A stretch of 64,000 nt of DNA, taken from the NCBI GenBank assembly GCA_028274465.1, contig CM051455.1, positions 136,806,096 through 136,870,095 on the forward strand, read 5' to 3'. Numbering within the stretch: the first letter of the stretch is position 1; every line of letters starts with the position of its first letter. This document shows, piece after piece, positions 1-12,999 of this stretch. Origin of the DNA: Plantago ovata. Taxonomy: Eukaryota > Streptophyta > Magnoliopsida > Lamiales > Plantaginaceae. Made by a program: the position numbers and the translations under genes. The notes beneath the pieces were generated by a model. That model saw only the letters and a program-made list of their open reading frames with translations. It did not search any database and was not told the DNA's origin.

Positions 1-49
1 CTGTACAGTGGCCACCAAACAGTGACCACCCATACACCGATATTATCGG

Positions 50-1350
<1,301 letters not shown>

Positions 1351-1356
1351 GTCTCC

Positions 1357-2290
1357 ATGCATGTTATGGCAGCACAAGTACATTCACTAGGCACCCGGGC
1401 ATTGCCTGATTGTTTGGTTGTTGCCGCTGTAACATTGACAATAATGATAGGGGAAGAAGGTGAATGTTACGCCCTTTGCTATAGGGAACTTGGTGATTCA
1501 GGGTGGACGACTACTGGTGAAATTTTGCTGGAAGACGAGTTTTCGTTTTGCAATCCTGTGTCTGCAATGGTTTATACGAGTATTATTTTCTTGGTGTTGA
1601 TGGCTTATCTAGTTTTCACTAATTGCAGTTTCAGTACAGCAATTGTAGGTCACTTTTTTTCAAGAATCTTCATTCTCCTGCTAGCTATTCTATACACTTG
1701 ATTCCACAGCTCAACTCAGCAACACCCCAATTCTTCATCATGTCCTACTTCATCCTGTGGCATCATAAGCTACCTTTTCAGATTAACAGGCGATAATCAT
1801 ATATTCTTTGGTTTCAACAATCCAACTTTCAGCCTGAGTTGCCGCAACAATCAGGCTATATATACTAACCGTAAGATCAAGAAACTATGTCGTACAAGTA
1901 AACTACGACGATTTCACAATCAGGCTGGTTGGTTTGATCCCAACACAGACATGGCTTATCTCTGTTCCTGTCCTGTTTACACCAATACATATGATGGACT
2001 GGACTAGCACCATTTTCCACAGGTTCTTGGACTGCAGAATGTAGTGTTGATAGAGTGGATCAGGAGGCGGAGAATACATCCCTGGCGAGAGTATTTATGA
2101 TGGATTGGCTTACAGGTTTGAACTTTCTTGGCTTTGAATTCTTTGTGGAGAATGTGAGAGGACGACTCGTGGATTGGAATAGGATTTCTTGCAGGCATCC
2201 ATGTAGTGATCAGATCTCCTTAATACTATATTCAATGAAGGCTATGAAGCACAAAAGCTCCAGAGGTTCTACTTGGGATCAGCAGAACGC
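1357..2290 (+). pseudogene. Receptor-like kinase ectodomain remnant (GUB_WAK, LRK10L type)
   Basis: From about 1645 the plus strand reads like the start of a LEAF RUST 10-like/WAK-like receptor: a hydrophobic leader (SRIFILLLAILYT), a stop at 1699-1701, then in the same frame PNSSSCPTSSCGIISYLFRL and NPTFSLSCRNNQAIYTN. This is the Cys-rich GUB_WAK_bind pattern (C...SCG.ISY.FRL...FxLSC.NN). A frameshift near 1885 moves homology to another frame (NYVVQVNYDDFTIRLV). Further frames carry a W.EFF.ECERG-like segment (about 2105-2165) typical of the C-terminal WAK domain. No transmembrane or kinase part follows; the 3' end abuts the neighbouring TOE-like gene. The 5' part (1357-1640) is open in the same frame and holds GDSGWTTTGEI, faintly like F-box DUF295 proteins, but I would not rely on that. 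A live family member binds cell-wall components at the plasma membrane; this copy is dead. Confidence 0.65.
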
Positions 2291-2734
2291 ATAATTGATC
2301 TTTGCAACATACTCACGTATACAGCGCAAGTACATTAAAAAACCGTGTAATTGATCTTTGCAGCATATACGTATAGGCTGAGTGTAAACAAAAATCATCA
2401 CCTGAGCAAATGACAAGGGATATGAACAACAATCCAATTGCTTATAAAATCCAGAATCTACATAAACTGTTTGTTCTGGAAAAAAATTTGCATACTTGCA
2501 AACAGAAGAATATTCAAATCACCGTGGTACTAATCCTTTCGAGTATTATACCAATCTATACATCACATTAAGCGTTCAACCTATTATTTGCATTTATATG
2601 TATGACCGACACCAGATAAAAGCTTGGAACGCCTTCCCTTTACAAGCCAAATCTTTAACAGGCATAAAAATGAGGTCATCGCCTTTGCTGATGTTGGTAC
2701 GGTAGTTCTAGTAATTGGAGTCAGGCAGGCACAG

Positions 2735-5160
2735 TCAATGTAGGTTGTGAAAGGCCGTTGGAGGAAATTGTGCTCGCGATGTCAGAGAAACGAGATTATT
2801 TGGGAATGGAACAGTAGAAGAGAATCCTGATGATGCTGCAGCAGAGAAAAGTGGCACGTTGGAGACCACTCCAAGGTTTTGCATTTTCCATGGCCAATTT
2901 GTGTATCCAGGCAAAGGAGAGGCTTCACCACCCATTCCTGTTGCCATTTCCTGTCAGTCATGGGCAAAAACACTTTATCAATACCTAAGGTTGCAGTAAT
3001 CTCTTGACAGTGAAGGAGACTGGACTAAATGTTCACCTTATTGTTTGGTAAAAGGCCGGAGTACATGCCATCCCATGTTGGGGGAGATTTTGTTCCTGTA
3101 ACTACTCCATAGGGACCAGAGGAGGTTTCTACCTGTCAAATATCAGACAGAGATCATATTGTCATGTGTGCTTTATTGGAATAAACACACTTGCAGGGGG
3201 GAAAAAAGCCAATCTCTACATTTCATTTATTGACAAGAACTATGCAGACACCTGAAGTGTAAGTTTATGAAGAAATAGGATGATTACCTTCGCTCTCTTC
3301 ACATTAGGCAATTCTTGAATCACAGAAGGGAAATTCATTTTACTGGCCATGTTTCCCAGTGGACACTCCAGGCTCAGAGAGATTCCAAGGTTTAGATCAA
3401 GACTGCTGCTGCTACCTGCATCCAATAAACCCAGTTAAGAGGTTTCTCCGTGGTTCAATCATGCAACAAAGAACATAAACTGTACCAAAATGCCATACTA
3501 CCTCCATCTAGTGGAGAGCGTTTCATCTCCCTGTCATAGTTACTAGACTCGAAGTTTGTCACAGCTTCTCTTCCATTGCACTTGATGGCAGCTTGATCAT
3601 AAGCCCTGCATCAGAAAAACGGAGGTTTGACAAGTGAGATGCAATCCAAATAACAGTGGCTAAATCAGAGCACATTCATAGGATAGGAGCATTATGAATT
3701 CATGATCATAAGGACCTTGCAGCTTCTACTTCAGTGTCGAATAACCCAAGATACATATACCTGCAACAAACCATTATTACTCTCTCATATCAAGTAACTA
3801 TCCTACACAATTTCCTCAGTTGTAAACCATTGATCACCGAATACTCGAATGACTAGTTAAACTAAAAACCACCATCAACTTGAGGTGCACTAAAGTAGTA
3901 ACAAAAATTCAATTGATGGATCTTACTTTTTCCCAAGAAACTGGCCCATCCTCGCCTCCCAACGGCCACATTTGTGAAGAGTCACCCCTCTGTATTTCGA
4001 GCTCCCTCTCGAGAATCCTGTACTTTGCCGGCGAAGAATATGAACAAACTCTTCTTTCGACAAGTCCTTCATCTGCCAACCAAGAATAATACAATAAGAC
4101 CTTGAAGAAGTTAAACACCAAAATTCTGGTAAATACACTAAATTAATCTAACAGCACCCAACCTGTTTCATGTCCTCTTCATAGTCACTTATTGTGAAAT
4201 TGATGTCAGCATCTACTCCACGAAACTTGATCGCAGCACGATCATACGCTCTGAACCAAGAACATAAAATTCAATAAACAAGAAGCATTAAAAACATGTA
4301 AAAAAAAATCATTACAGATGCAGAATCAATAATTAATGGCTTACCTAGCTGCAGTGTGAGCAGTGTCAAATCCTCCTGAAAACATAACAAAAACAACCAC
4401 ATCCAATCACAATTAGAAACTAGGCCTAATAGTAAAACAAAGTAAAAAGCATCAGATGAAATTACTTCCAACTGTTGTTAATTCTTACCTAGATAAACCT
4501 GCTTACCGCAATCCCTGCACCAAACCACACAATAGCCCCAATTAGACTTGCCTAATCAGAAGGTACAAGCGATGCAGCGTAATGTACAACAACAATTGAA
4601 CGAACACATGCATGCAATACTAATTAATTAAAGTTTTACCAGATATGAGATTCCCAGCGGCCAGTCCTCCGATAGAAAGTAACACCTCTATACTGCGAGC
4701 TTCTAGATCGGGGCCCACGTCTGCTCTTCTTCACAGGCTGCACCTGATCACCACCACCAGTAGTAGTAGTACTAATCCCCTGCTGCGCCTTGTAAATTCC
4801 CAATTCTACCCCTCCTCCGCCATCCGGCGCCGACAAATTGAGCCAGTAGGAAGGAGACGACGACGAATTACTATTACTATTATTCCCCGGGGGAAAGAGC
4901 TGCAGCTCGCCGCTCCTACTAACCCCAATGACGTCATCATCGGCGTCATCGTCTCCTCCGATTCGGATCACGCTTGGATTGAGGATCGAGAAATTGAGCG
5001 TGGAGAGCGGCTTGTTGCTGCGAGTGGAGCTGTTGCAGTCGAGGTCCTCCGCCGCATTGGTGGTGGTGGTGGTTGAGGCGACGGAGTCGTCGGTGTAGAG
5101 CTCGTCGACGGTGGATGAGTCGCCGGAGAAAACAACGGCGTCGATGTTCAGATCCAACAT
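2735..5160 (-). CDS. TOE1/RAP2.7-like: euAP2 transcription factor, TOE1/RAP2.7-like
   Basis: Ten exons by GT-AG reading: 4640-5160, 4489-4514, 4345-4375, 4163-4250, 3927-4072, 3716-3760, 3502-3605, 3288-3415, 3037-3132 and 2735-2950. They sum to 1401 nt (466 aa), close to Arabidopsis RAP2.7. The N-terminus is MLDLN; a basic stretch [16 protein letters not shown] leads into AP2 repeat 1 (about 155-213, ...[20 protein letters not shown]); a linker [20 protein letters not shown] precedes AP2 repeat 2 (about 248-306, [20 protein letters not shown]). An EAR-type repression motif [11 protein letters not shown] lies near residue 326. The last exon ends SAAASSGFS...FHNLH and contains the miR172 site. 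TOE-type proteins are nuclear repressors of flowering and of juvenile-to-adult phase change, and miR172 lowers them with age. Reading frame and splice phases all join, so the gene looks intact. TOE1, TOE2 and TOE3 cannot be told apart without a tree; the N-terminus favours TOE1/RAP2.7. Confidence 0.93.
2821..2841 (-). promoter_or_regulatory. miR172 target site in last exon
   Basis: The plus strand reads AGAATCCTGATGATGCTGCA then G, so the mRNA carries CTGCAGCATCATCAGGATTC then T. This is the canonical miR172 complementary site of AP2/TOE mRNAs. It lies in the coding sequence for AAASSGFS, about 85 nt before the stop, where the family keeps it. Confidence 0.93.
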
Positions 5161-5303
5161 TTCTCCACACCTTCCACTGTGTGCTTGTGCGAGAAGATGA
5201 AGAAGAAGGAGAAAAAACCGTCTGGTAGGTAGTTACAGAGAGAGAGAAGATTATTCTATTTTCTCATTCAGCTGGGGAAGAAGAAAACTCTGGTGGTGTT
5301 GTT

Positions 5304-5313
5304 GTTTATATAC
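5304..5313 (-). promoter_or_regulatory. Candidate TATA box of the TOE-like gene
   Basis: The minus strand reads GTATATAAAC about 145 bp upstream of the start codon. It is followed by a leader with CT-rich runs (RC of the GAGAGAGAG stretch near 5238-5250). Position and sequence suit a plant core promoter with a 5' UTR of roughly 110 nt. Confidence 0.5.
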
Positions 5314-5380
5314 TAATAATGTGTATGTATAGTATGTGTGAGCTGCTCAACAGAATAGTATAGACTGGAGAAGAAGAAAA

Positions 5381-5404
5381 TGGAAATAATAATAATAATA
5401 ATAA
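5381..5404. repeat. (AAT)n microsatellite
   Basis: About eight AAT/ATA units in the promoter region of the TOE-like gene, roughly 220 bp upstream of its start codon. Confidence 0.8.
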
Positions 5405-5519
5405 TATAAATGAAATTTTCAACTGACAGTTTGGATACATACATACAGGATTTGTGTATCTATAGGTGTGTGTGTTTATTGTGTATGTGAAATTGGAGGT
5501 CAAACTTCAAACCTCATGG

Positions 5520-8500
5520 TATTGTTGTGAGATTTTTTATTGTTTTATTTCCTTTCAAATTAATTAATTGTTAATTAAGGACGAAGAAGAAATATGTACA
5601 TAGAGAAAAAAAACTAGGGGAATCATAATTGGGTACCTTTTTTATTCATGTCAAAAATCATAAATTCATGTCAAACCGGTTCGGTTAATATTTACTCATC
5701 TAAACTTTACATTATTTATATTTTTTTTAAGTTAAATCAAACAATACCTTAAACTCCATCTATTCGTTATAAAACTCAGTTATTATATATGATCATCTGA
5801 AAAACTCTTTGTTTCAGTTCAGTTTTTTAGTTTAAATTTGTTTAGTTGTTTTTTTATATGTACAATAGATTCAGTTTAATTGAGTTCAAATAAGTTCAGT
5901 TTATTTCAATTCAGTTTGATTATGTTCAGAAGAATAGAACAAAGCATACCTATAAAAGTATGCTCGATTTCACTTTCATTTTATATTATGTTTTCTGTTT
6001 TATCTCATTTTATTGCTCAAAGACTGATTTTGTTCTATGTCAGTTTGAATGAGTAAAGCTTTGGGGCCGGAAGGTGTAATATACAGTATGTGTGATTTTG
6101 ATTATGTTCAGTCGAACATAAAAGAGTCTACCTATAAAATGATGCTCAATTTCACTTTCATTTCTTATTATCTTTTCTGTTTTATCTCATTTTATTGCTC
6201 AAAGACGGATTACGTACTATGTCAATTTTAATAGGTAAAGTTTTTGGGTAGGAAGGTGTGATATACTGTATGTGTGATGTATGCTATAACAAAAAACTAA
6301 CACTATGCATACATGATTGAGGAAATAAGTATGTTATGAAGAAAGAAGGAAGCATATAAGGTTGTTGTTATGCCATGCACTTTAGGGATGCAACTTGTCC
6401 AACTTACCCATGACATTTTTACTTTCCCATCACATCCATCATTTACACACAAAGACAAATACTTATAAATGTAAAATGCGTGTATGAGTATATATTCAAA
6501 TTATTATATTATTTTTGTATTATACATTTGAACACATACATGAAGAAAATTGTTATATATTTATTATATAAACTATGTCTTAGTTAATTTAGTTAATTGA
6601 GTAATAGTTTCCAAACGATTATTACACGCTGATCAAATTGAAATGTTGAAATCAAGCCCGGTCAATTTGTTGGATACGGAATAATAGTTATGTTAGATAG
6701 GTGGTGGGGTGTTTGATCACAGATTTAAAATTTTAGAGTATGGCGCGTAGTTAGTAAGTAATTCATAATTAGAATGAAAGAGACGACAAATACAATACTC
6801 ATATGTTAAAAGTTTACCATAACCTAAACATGTGAATCAGATTTAGTCTGAATTAAATTGCATGTAACCAAACAGATCAATTATAGCTATGTGTTTACTA
6901 ATAGTAATTTAAATATGAGATCAAAATAAAACCTTGTCACTTATGTTGTATGAAGGTCTAGGTCATGAAATGATGGTTGATCTTGATACTAAACTGTTGA
7001 TAAATTAGTACTTGCAAGTTGCTACATCTCATGACTCTCCATCATTCAATAAAAACAGTACTCTAAACTATTTGTTACTAAATCTACCAATTGCATAGTA
7101 CATGAGTATGAATTTAATTTGGACAGTAAACCCTTTTGCACTTTTTAGAAATAGGAGTGATTATTCAAGATCCCAAAATTAAATTTTAAGCAATAAAGTA
7201 CAGTAGTGAGTAAATACAAGGAACAAAATAATGCCATTAGTATAAATTACAGTCTATCTAAAGATCATGGCATCATGCTATATTAATCTATATAACTACT
7301 GTATACAAATATGTACACAGTACACAGACCAATAAAAGCCATGAATATTGCTAGCTAGTTAGGTTGAGAAAAATTCTATTTTTCAAGCTTGTGATTAATT
7401 AACTAATGGCCTAATGCTACTGCTACCCTCCAACAGTGAGTTTAGTAGTTGTCACTAGATTCACAGGTGTTGCTGTAATGGGAAAACAAAAATGTTTAAC
7501 TTATTTGTATGTGTGTAGTGATTATCTTGGCAGTTCAAACTTCAAACCTTATTCATAAATATACTGCTAGTACTAGTATTCGCGTATATAGTACTATACA
7601 TTAAAATTACAAACGGAAAAAACAATTGTAAACATAGTTTTGGTGATTGTTACTCGAGTTGAGAAATAGTGAAATATTTTGAGTACCAAAAAACAATTAT
7701 GCCTATTAATGACAACGATAGTAGTAACACATTCCACTAACAAGTAGTCTTCATGAAAAACGTACGCCTTACACTTTTACCTTTACTATTGAGATTTCAG
7801 TTTAGAACCAATGTAGTTTTAACCATCAAACCTATGAAAGAATATATAGATCCTAAACTCTGAAAAAAGGGTTACACAGTTGTGCTTAGGATCTTGCTCA
7901 AATTGATGAAACTGATCAAGGTAAAGTTATGAAAAGAAAGAAGATAAAATTGTGAATTCTTAAATAGTATAGTAGTTTGATCGTAACATTATGTCATTAG
8001 ATCTTATTTAAAGTAACATTATATTATATGCAGCTGAACTGAACCAATTAATTAACATTTAACATGCATCAGGTTCTGGTGACTCTTTTGATTTGAGGAG
8101 TCAGTAGCACACACTTTATGGCAATTTGATGAATCTCTTTATACATTTTTAAAGAAAGTGATGGATCATGGCTAGCTGCCTCCTTCGTAATGCACTTCTT
8201 TTGCACTGTAATTTCTTATAATATCAAACCAGTAAGTACTTGGTGTATTTCACTCATATTCATTAGTTATTTGTTTTCAACAAGTTAGTGTGAAAGTGAA
8301 ATTTTAGCATGTATCCAATTCCACGCATATACATACTTTAAGTTGAGAAAGGGCGCCGCATTGAGTACGTGATTATCTCTTTTAAAAAATCATATTCCCT
8401 TATGTTTCCATATTTGTTTCTATCATTTAATTATTTGATGCGTTTTTTACTACTTTATTATGAGTGTCATCACTCAAACATATAATATAACGCACTCATT

Positions 8501-8640
8501 AAAAATCATGTAAATCAAACATATGCAACTCATTGAGACGGGCAACGTTCTAAAAAACCTAATGTTTTTTACTCGATGCGCCTCAATCTAACTACGTGTC
8601 TAACTCAAACCAATGGCTAGCATTTAAGAGATTAATAAAA
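5520..8640. other. AT-rich spacer without a recognisable gene
   Basis: Apart from the 182-bp tandem duplication and short GTTCAGTTTA-type degenerate repeats (about 5810-5930), this stretch shows no coding sequence I can support. Open frames here are short and lack family motifs. It probably contains upstream regulatory DNA of the TOE-like gene plus old repeats. Confidence 0.5.
5918..6281. repeat. 182-bp tandem duplication
   Basis: Two head-to-tail copies, about 5918-6099 and 6100-6281. Each begins GATTATGTTCAG, contains CCTATAAAA.TATGCTC.ATTTCACTTTCATT and TTTTCTGTTTTATCTCATTT, and ends with a GGAAGGTGTGATATAC.GTATGTGTGAT-like segment. The copies differ at scattered positions, so the duplication is not very recent. 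Each copy keeps a CTATAAAA box, so a duplicated promoter-like segment is possible. Confidence 0.85.
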
Positions 8641-8804
8641 TTGCCTATGAGCGAGTGACAATAAATAGTGTGTAAGAAATATACAAATATTCAATCGAAT
8701 TATCATCCTTAGGCAGGCAAAGGGACTGATCCTAGACATCAAGAAGTTAGGCACACAATTTTGAAGATATCAGCATAAAAAGTATCTATCGAGAAGGAAA
8801 TACC

Positions 8805-9005
8805 ATGGCGGATTTCCTCTCCAAATTAGCTAGTAGTTTGTTTAGGCATGAAGTGGTTCCACCATATTGCGAGTGGTCTCACCTACGTAAGGTGTGTACT
8901 CGAGTTTGGGACTTAGCTTCTACTGGACTTTTGGCTTGTGTTCAGTCAGATGTATTCAAAGTCGGCTCGGTTAGTCTCACATTTTCAAGAGCAAGCTCCT
9001 TGTAA
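8805..9005 (+). pseudogene. Possible retroelement RNase H tail fragment
   Basis: A 67-codon open frame starts MADFLSKLASSLFRHEVV and ends FSRASSL, followed by AATAAAG-like sequence. The ADFLSK start resembles the (V/A)ADFLAK motif near the end of plant LINE RNase H domains. There is no catalytic part and no clear partner sequence around it, so this is a weak call; it could equally be chance. Confidence 0.25.
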
Positions 9006-9009
9006 TATA

Positions 9010-10410
9010 CTTCTGTGATAAAATAAAGAACTATTCATGAAATAAAATTTAAAGAAAATTGAATTATCATCCAAATTTATCCAATTTTCCTAAAGACTAA
9101 AAGCAAATGTATTAGAAATCAAATGGGAATGGAAAACAATTACAGAATTTTACAACTACAGTTTTGGACAACCGAGTCGAATGTGTAAATGGCTGAATGC
9201 AATAGGAGTAATAATTCTTGAATAGTTCTTCTATGTATAGGTAAATTAAAGTAGACCAAAATAAAGAAGAGTAATTTCCAAAGACAGATTATCCAAAAGA
9301 AGAAAGTTTCCACGTGGCGGCACTTGGTTGGTTAGAAACAGCCAAATCTGGACGGAGAAATCGCAGTTGAATCATTGGACTGGACAAAAATGTAATATAA
9401 ACAAAACCACAAATGGAAGTCCAAAAATGGAGGACCACACTAGAAATTTCCACTAGTAGAGTACTTAGTACTTTGATCTTTCCTTAAATAACTTTATGGT
9501 CCCCTACCTAAGAAATCTTTCTTTTGGTACAAATGCCCACCCTAAAATACCTAAAAGTAGCTTACCCTATTCATCAAAACTTTAGGGTTTTTTATGTAAT
9601 GGGTATTTTATATGCTGGTTGAAACGCAACTCCCAACCATATAGAATACAATTTAAGTGTGGGTCCATTCGAATGTGTTAGAGTATTGCAAGTGCAAATG
9701 TCTCTATTAACAAACTAAATGTGCAATGTAATGTACACCTTGACATTGAGGGAGTAGAAAAGATTCATAACTCTCAAGAGAATAGTGCAAGAAGCTTTAT
9801 GTCCATATGTCAAATTACGAGATACATCAACAGTTATTTTGGTTAAAAAATTGGTAGTTGGCCACGTAAAAATATGTGATTTTAGTCACATGGTCTTCAC
9901 TCAAACGAACATACAATTATTTTCTTTGTAAGTTTTTATTGTTTTAATTTATATGTCACGTGTCTAAAATGCATTTTAGTTGTCAAAATCTTACATTTTG
10001 GTATGTATTCGTCTCCGTCATCACAATCTAAATATTATTATTTTTACTTGAATTTTTTTTCCTGTTTATTTGCAGTTTATATGCTTCCTCTTTAGTATTG
10101 TTGTTGTTGTTTTTATTATTATTCTATGTTTGCAAAAGATGTTTCTTCTTTCGCTCTCTCTTATTTACTATTTTGTGTTATTTTCTTTTTGTATTTTTCT
10201 CATTTTATGGTTTTTGTTCCACACTCAACATTTCATGAGTAGCTTCAACATAGTGTGTTAGCCCTAATGATAATAAACAAAAGTCATCGTGGACACTTAT
10301 GAATGAATAAGGAATAGTATTAGGCTATTAGCTACATTTATGCATTTTCTATTTTTCCTCTCGTGTTCAATACAAAAACATGAAAATAGTTTGTTTTTTT
10401 TTTTTTTTTT
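9010..10410. other. AT-rich spacer, nothing recognised
   Basis: No gene found. It contains a G-box-like CACGTGGC near 9312 and a long poly-T run (about 10393-10410) just before the inverted-repeat element, possibly the poly-A tail of a minus-strand retroposon. Confidence 0.45.
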
Positions 10411-10417
10411 AAGGAAA

Positions 10418-11094
10418 GAGACTTGGGGCTTTCTATTTTCTGGTCGACTTTGTACCGACCTAAACGTAGGTCTTTATTATATATTTCATTCTAATTATTA
10501 AATTTTGATAAAAACATATAAATGTGCAGTTATACCCCTACTTTCAAAAAATTCATTTAAATAATTTAAATAAGTTCTTACTATTTTATAAGTATTAAAT
10601 TAAAAATAAAAATTTACTTTAACTAAAATTAAAATTAATCAATATATATCAAATTAATTTCAACAACAATTCAATGGATATTCGTTTTCCATAATCTAAT
10701 TGCACTAGCTATCAACATTTGTAGAGGACAATAACAGAGACTTATTTTTTTAGCTACGAAGTATATTACTTAGAAGTGTTCGAAAGTTTATGTATCATTA
10801 AAATGGATAAATTAATTATGATCGATTAACTTTGGTTTGTGATTAAGATTAATTAATAAGGTTTACGTGTATATGTAATCATATAAATTGAAATTAAGGG
10901 CATTATAGTTAATTTGTATTTTTGTGGTGATTTTTAATGTTAAAGAAAATTAATTATAATCCATCGTACCAAAAATGACTTTGAACCAAAATGAATGGAT
11001 GAGATTAAATTAAGCGCTACATGGCAACTATTGAATGAAGACCTGAGTTTAGGTCGGTACGGAGCCGACCTGAGAATAAAAAGTCCCGAGAGAC
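10418..11094. mobile_element. Inverted-repeat element, MULE-like MITE (about 677 bp)
   Basis: The ends are imperfect inverted repeats about 55 bp long. The left arm 10418-10472 reads GAGACTTGGGGCTTTCTATT...GTACCGACCTAAACGTAGGTC. The reverse complement of the right arm 11040-11094 reads GTCTCTCGGGACTTTTTATT...GTACCGACCTAAACTCAGGTC. The core GTACCGACCTAAAC is identical. The interior is AT-rich and codes for nothing visible. Long TIRs without coding suggest a Mutator-type non-autonomous element. I could not find a convincing target-site duplication. The right arm almost touches the retroelement RNase H fragment. Confidence 0.65.
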
Positions 11095-11107
11095 TTTTAT
11101 TACGAAG

Positions 11108-11700
11108 TTAATAATTTACATTCAGTGATCCATCCCGGATGGATCTATAGTACGTAGTTTCTAGATCTAATTTAAGCAAATCCGAAAGCCACGATGGGCA
11201 GTTGTCCTGGTGATAGATAGTAGGTTGCAAAGAGTTGATAAACTCTTGATTATTATAAGCCGAAAGACTAACACTAAGATTATGAAAATGTGCTAGCTGC
11301 ATGCATGTTCTGTCTTTTTTGGTTCCATTTTCTGCCACAGTGTCTGCTACTCCGTTTCCTTCCCGAAAGAGAAAATTGACTTCCACCCTTTTGTTGCGTC
11401 TGAGCTGCTCAATGTCTCGAACAAGTGTCATGTGCGGCCACGCCATTTCCCTTCGCCTGTTCAAACGATCAATAGCATAACGTGAATCGGAGTGAATAGA
11501 AATATTATCCAGATTTAGTTCCTCACACATCATTAGCCCCGTTTTGATTGCTAACAATCATGTTGTATTATTAGATGCTCTCCTTATAAAAGATGAAAGT
11601 GCTCTTACCGGTTTTCCTTCACCATCTCTTATAATGCAACCAATTCCTACTCCTATGAAGATGTTATTTTGTCTTCTAGCTAACCCAATGCGCCCAATAA
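11108..11700 (-). pseudogene. Non-LTR retroelement RNase H (RVT_3) fragment
   Basis: On the minus strand the frame gives IFIGVGIGCIIRDGEGKPV, an in-frame TGA (about 11559), then LLAIKTGLMMCEELNLDNIS, IHSDSRYAIDRLN and NFLFREGNGVADTVAENGTK. These are the catalytic pattern of plant RVT_3/RNase H domains that end LINE ORF2: GIG.IIRD.EG, E/LLAI..GL, SDS..AI, REGN..AD..A. No reverse transcriptase is present upstream, so only the 3' end of a LINE (or an RNase H-like gene copy) survives. The stop replaces the usual Ala-Glu before LLAIK. It ends about 14 bp from the TIR element at 11094. Confidence 0.8.
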
Positions 11701-11969
11701 TTTAAATAGTAATGTTGTACAAACATGAGAAAGGATGAAATAATTTTGTCATAAGAAGGCCCTACATTTTCAATCCAAATCAAATCATGCCCCATCAAAT
11801 ATACTTGCATATTTTCATCAATATTTTCACAGTAGGTAGATGGGATGAGCAAAATTTTGCATGCATGTTAAAGTAGTATTAATTCATTTCATGGGTTTTA
11901 ATTAGTACAAATTAAAAGATAATTATATTGCATGAATAATTATTATTGTTTTACGCACTTAAAATCTGA

Positions 11970-12012
11970 CCATTTTTTTTCTTAAAATGGCTAAAAAAAA
12001 TTTATTAATCAA
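11970..12012 (-). repeat. Poly-A retroposon 3' end
   Basis: On the minus strand the sequence ends AAATTTTTTTTAGCCATTTTAAG followed by a run of A. The same tail form (AAATTTTTTAGCCGTTTAAA plus poly-A) occurs at 14,553-14,585. This suggests a shared LINE/SINE family with only the 3' end recognisable. Confidence 0.45.
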
Positions 12013-12101
12013 GCCAATATTTAATGGGGGCATGATAACTACTACTCCATTAGAGATGTGTCATTGGTGTTCCTCAAGTACTTGGAGTCTCTAAACATAC
12101 T

Positions 12102-12322
12102 ACTCATCCGTTTTTTTTAATTCTATACGTTTGCTTTTGAATCGGAATTTTAGGAGATTTATATAATGAGTGTAACGTGTTTGTTTAGTTGCAGGACCCA
12201 CAATAAAGTTGTGAGATAAACATTTGCAAAAAATAGGAACGTATAGAATTCAAAGAAACGAACAAAAATGAAATACGTATAGAATCTAAAAGGATTTCCA
12301 ATCTAAAAAAACAGATGAGTAT
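12102..12322. mobile_element. Stowaway-like MITE (about 220 bp)
   Basis: The left end reads TA|CTCATCCGTTTTTTTTAATTCTATACG. The reverse complement of the right end reads TA|CTCATCTGTTTTTTTAGATT...TTCTATACG. The TA target duplication plus CTCATCCGT-like termini fit the Tc1/mariner-derived Stowaway class. There is no coding capacity. Confidence 0.7.
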
Positions 12323-12589
12323 AAGTCTATAACAGTAAACTACTATAGGTGGAAAAGATTAGTTGTGGGTGTTGCTTTGATTAAATATTAATAAGAAGGA
12401 AAGATACGTACAAAGAAAAATGAGAGGTGAATAAATGGTGCACGCCTAAGAACAAAAACAAATTACAACACATAATTCTGTTGCAATTGAACCTTCCTGT
12501 TAGTAAGTTTAATTTTTAATGAAGATCAATATGGTATCCTTAAACTAATTTCTATCAGTTATCAGTTAAGTAATCACTTTCCCCTCGTC

Positions 12590-12720
12590 ACCTCTGCATT
12601 TTGGAGTTGAATTTTTTATTTTGGAATTAGATTTTGAAGGTGAATTTTTTTTATTTTCAAGTGATTTTGAAGTGTAAATTTACACTACAAAATAAAAAAA
12701 ATCCGGTCTCAAAATCCAGT
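12590..12720. repeat. Small imperfect palindromic repeat
   Basis: Alternating GATTTTGAAG and AATTTTTTATTTTGGA segments, with the local palindrome AGTGTAAATTTACACT centred near 12680. This looks like a degraded hairpin-forming MITE, but I cannot define its ends. Confidence 0.35.
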
Positions 12721-12867
12721 CCCAAACATCATCAGATAAGGTGACTTTCTTCCCTGCTTGACGGATGTTTCTTGCAATGCAACTCTATGCCTTTGCATTC
12801 GATGTCAAATTTAACTCTCATAACATAGTTTAATATGCAACTTTCTCTTGCGCGTAGTAAAGAAAAC

Positions 12868-12990
12868 ATCTTTTTTTTTTTTAAAACGACAAATATTACA
12901 ACTACTCCTACACTAATGTTATACAACATCACCTTATATATCCATACCTCATCAATCCAATTCAATTCTATGAGATTTCAAAACACAAAT
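12868..12990 (-). mobile_element. SINE-like retroposon fragment
   Basis: On the minus strand this ends TAGTGTAGGAGTAGTTGTAATATTTGTCGTTTT followed by poly-A (poly-T at about 12868-12882 on plus). It is the same family as the complete copy at 38,196-38,327. The tRNA-like head is degraded or truncated here. Confidence 0.55.
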
Positions 12991-12999
12991 AAAATACTA

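Noticed and set aside
4645-5076. 143-codon open frame on the plus strand over TOE exon 1
   Set aside because: Shadow of the Ser/Asp/Thr-rich first exon of the TOE-like gene; no domain.
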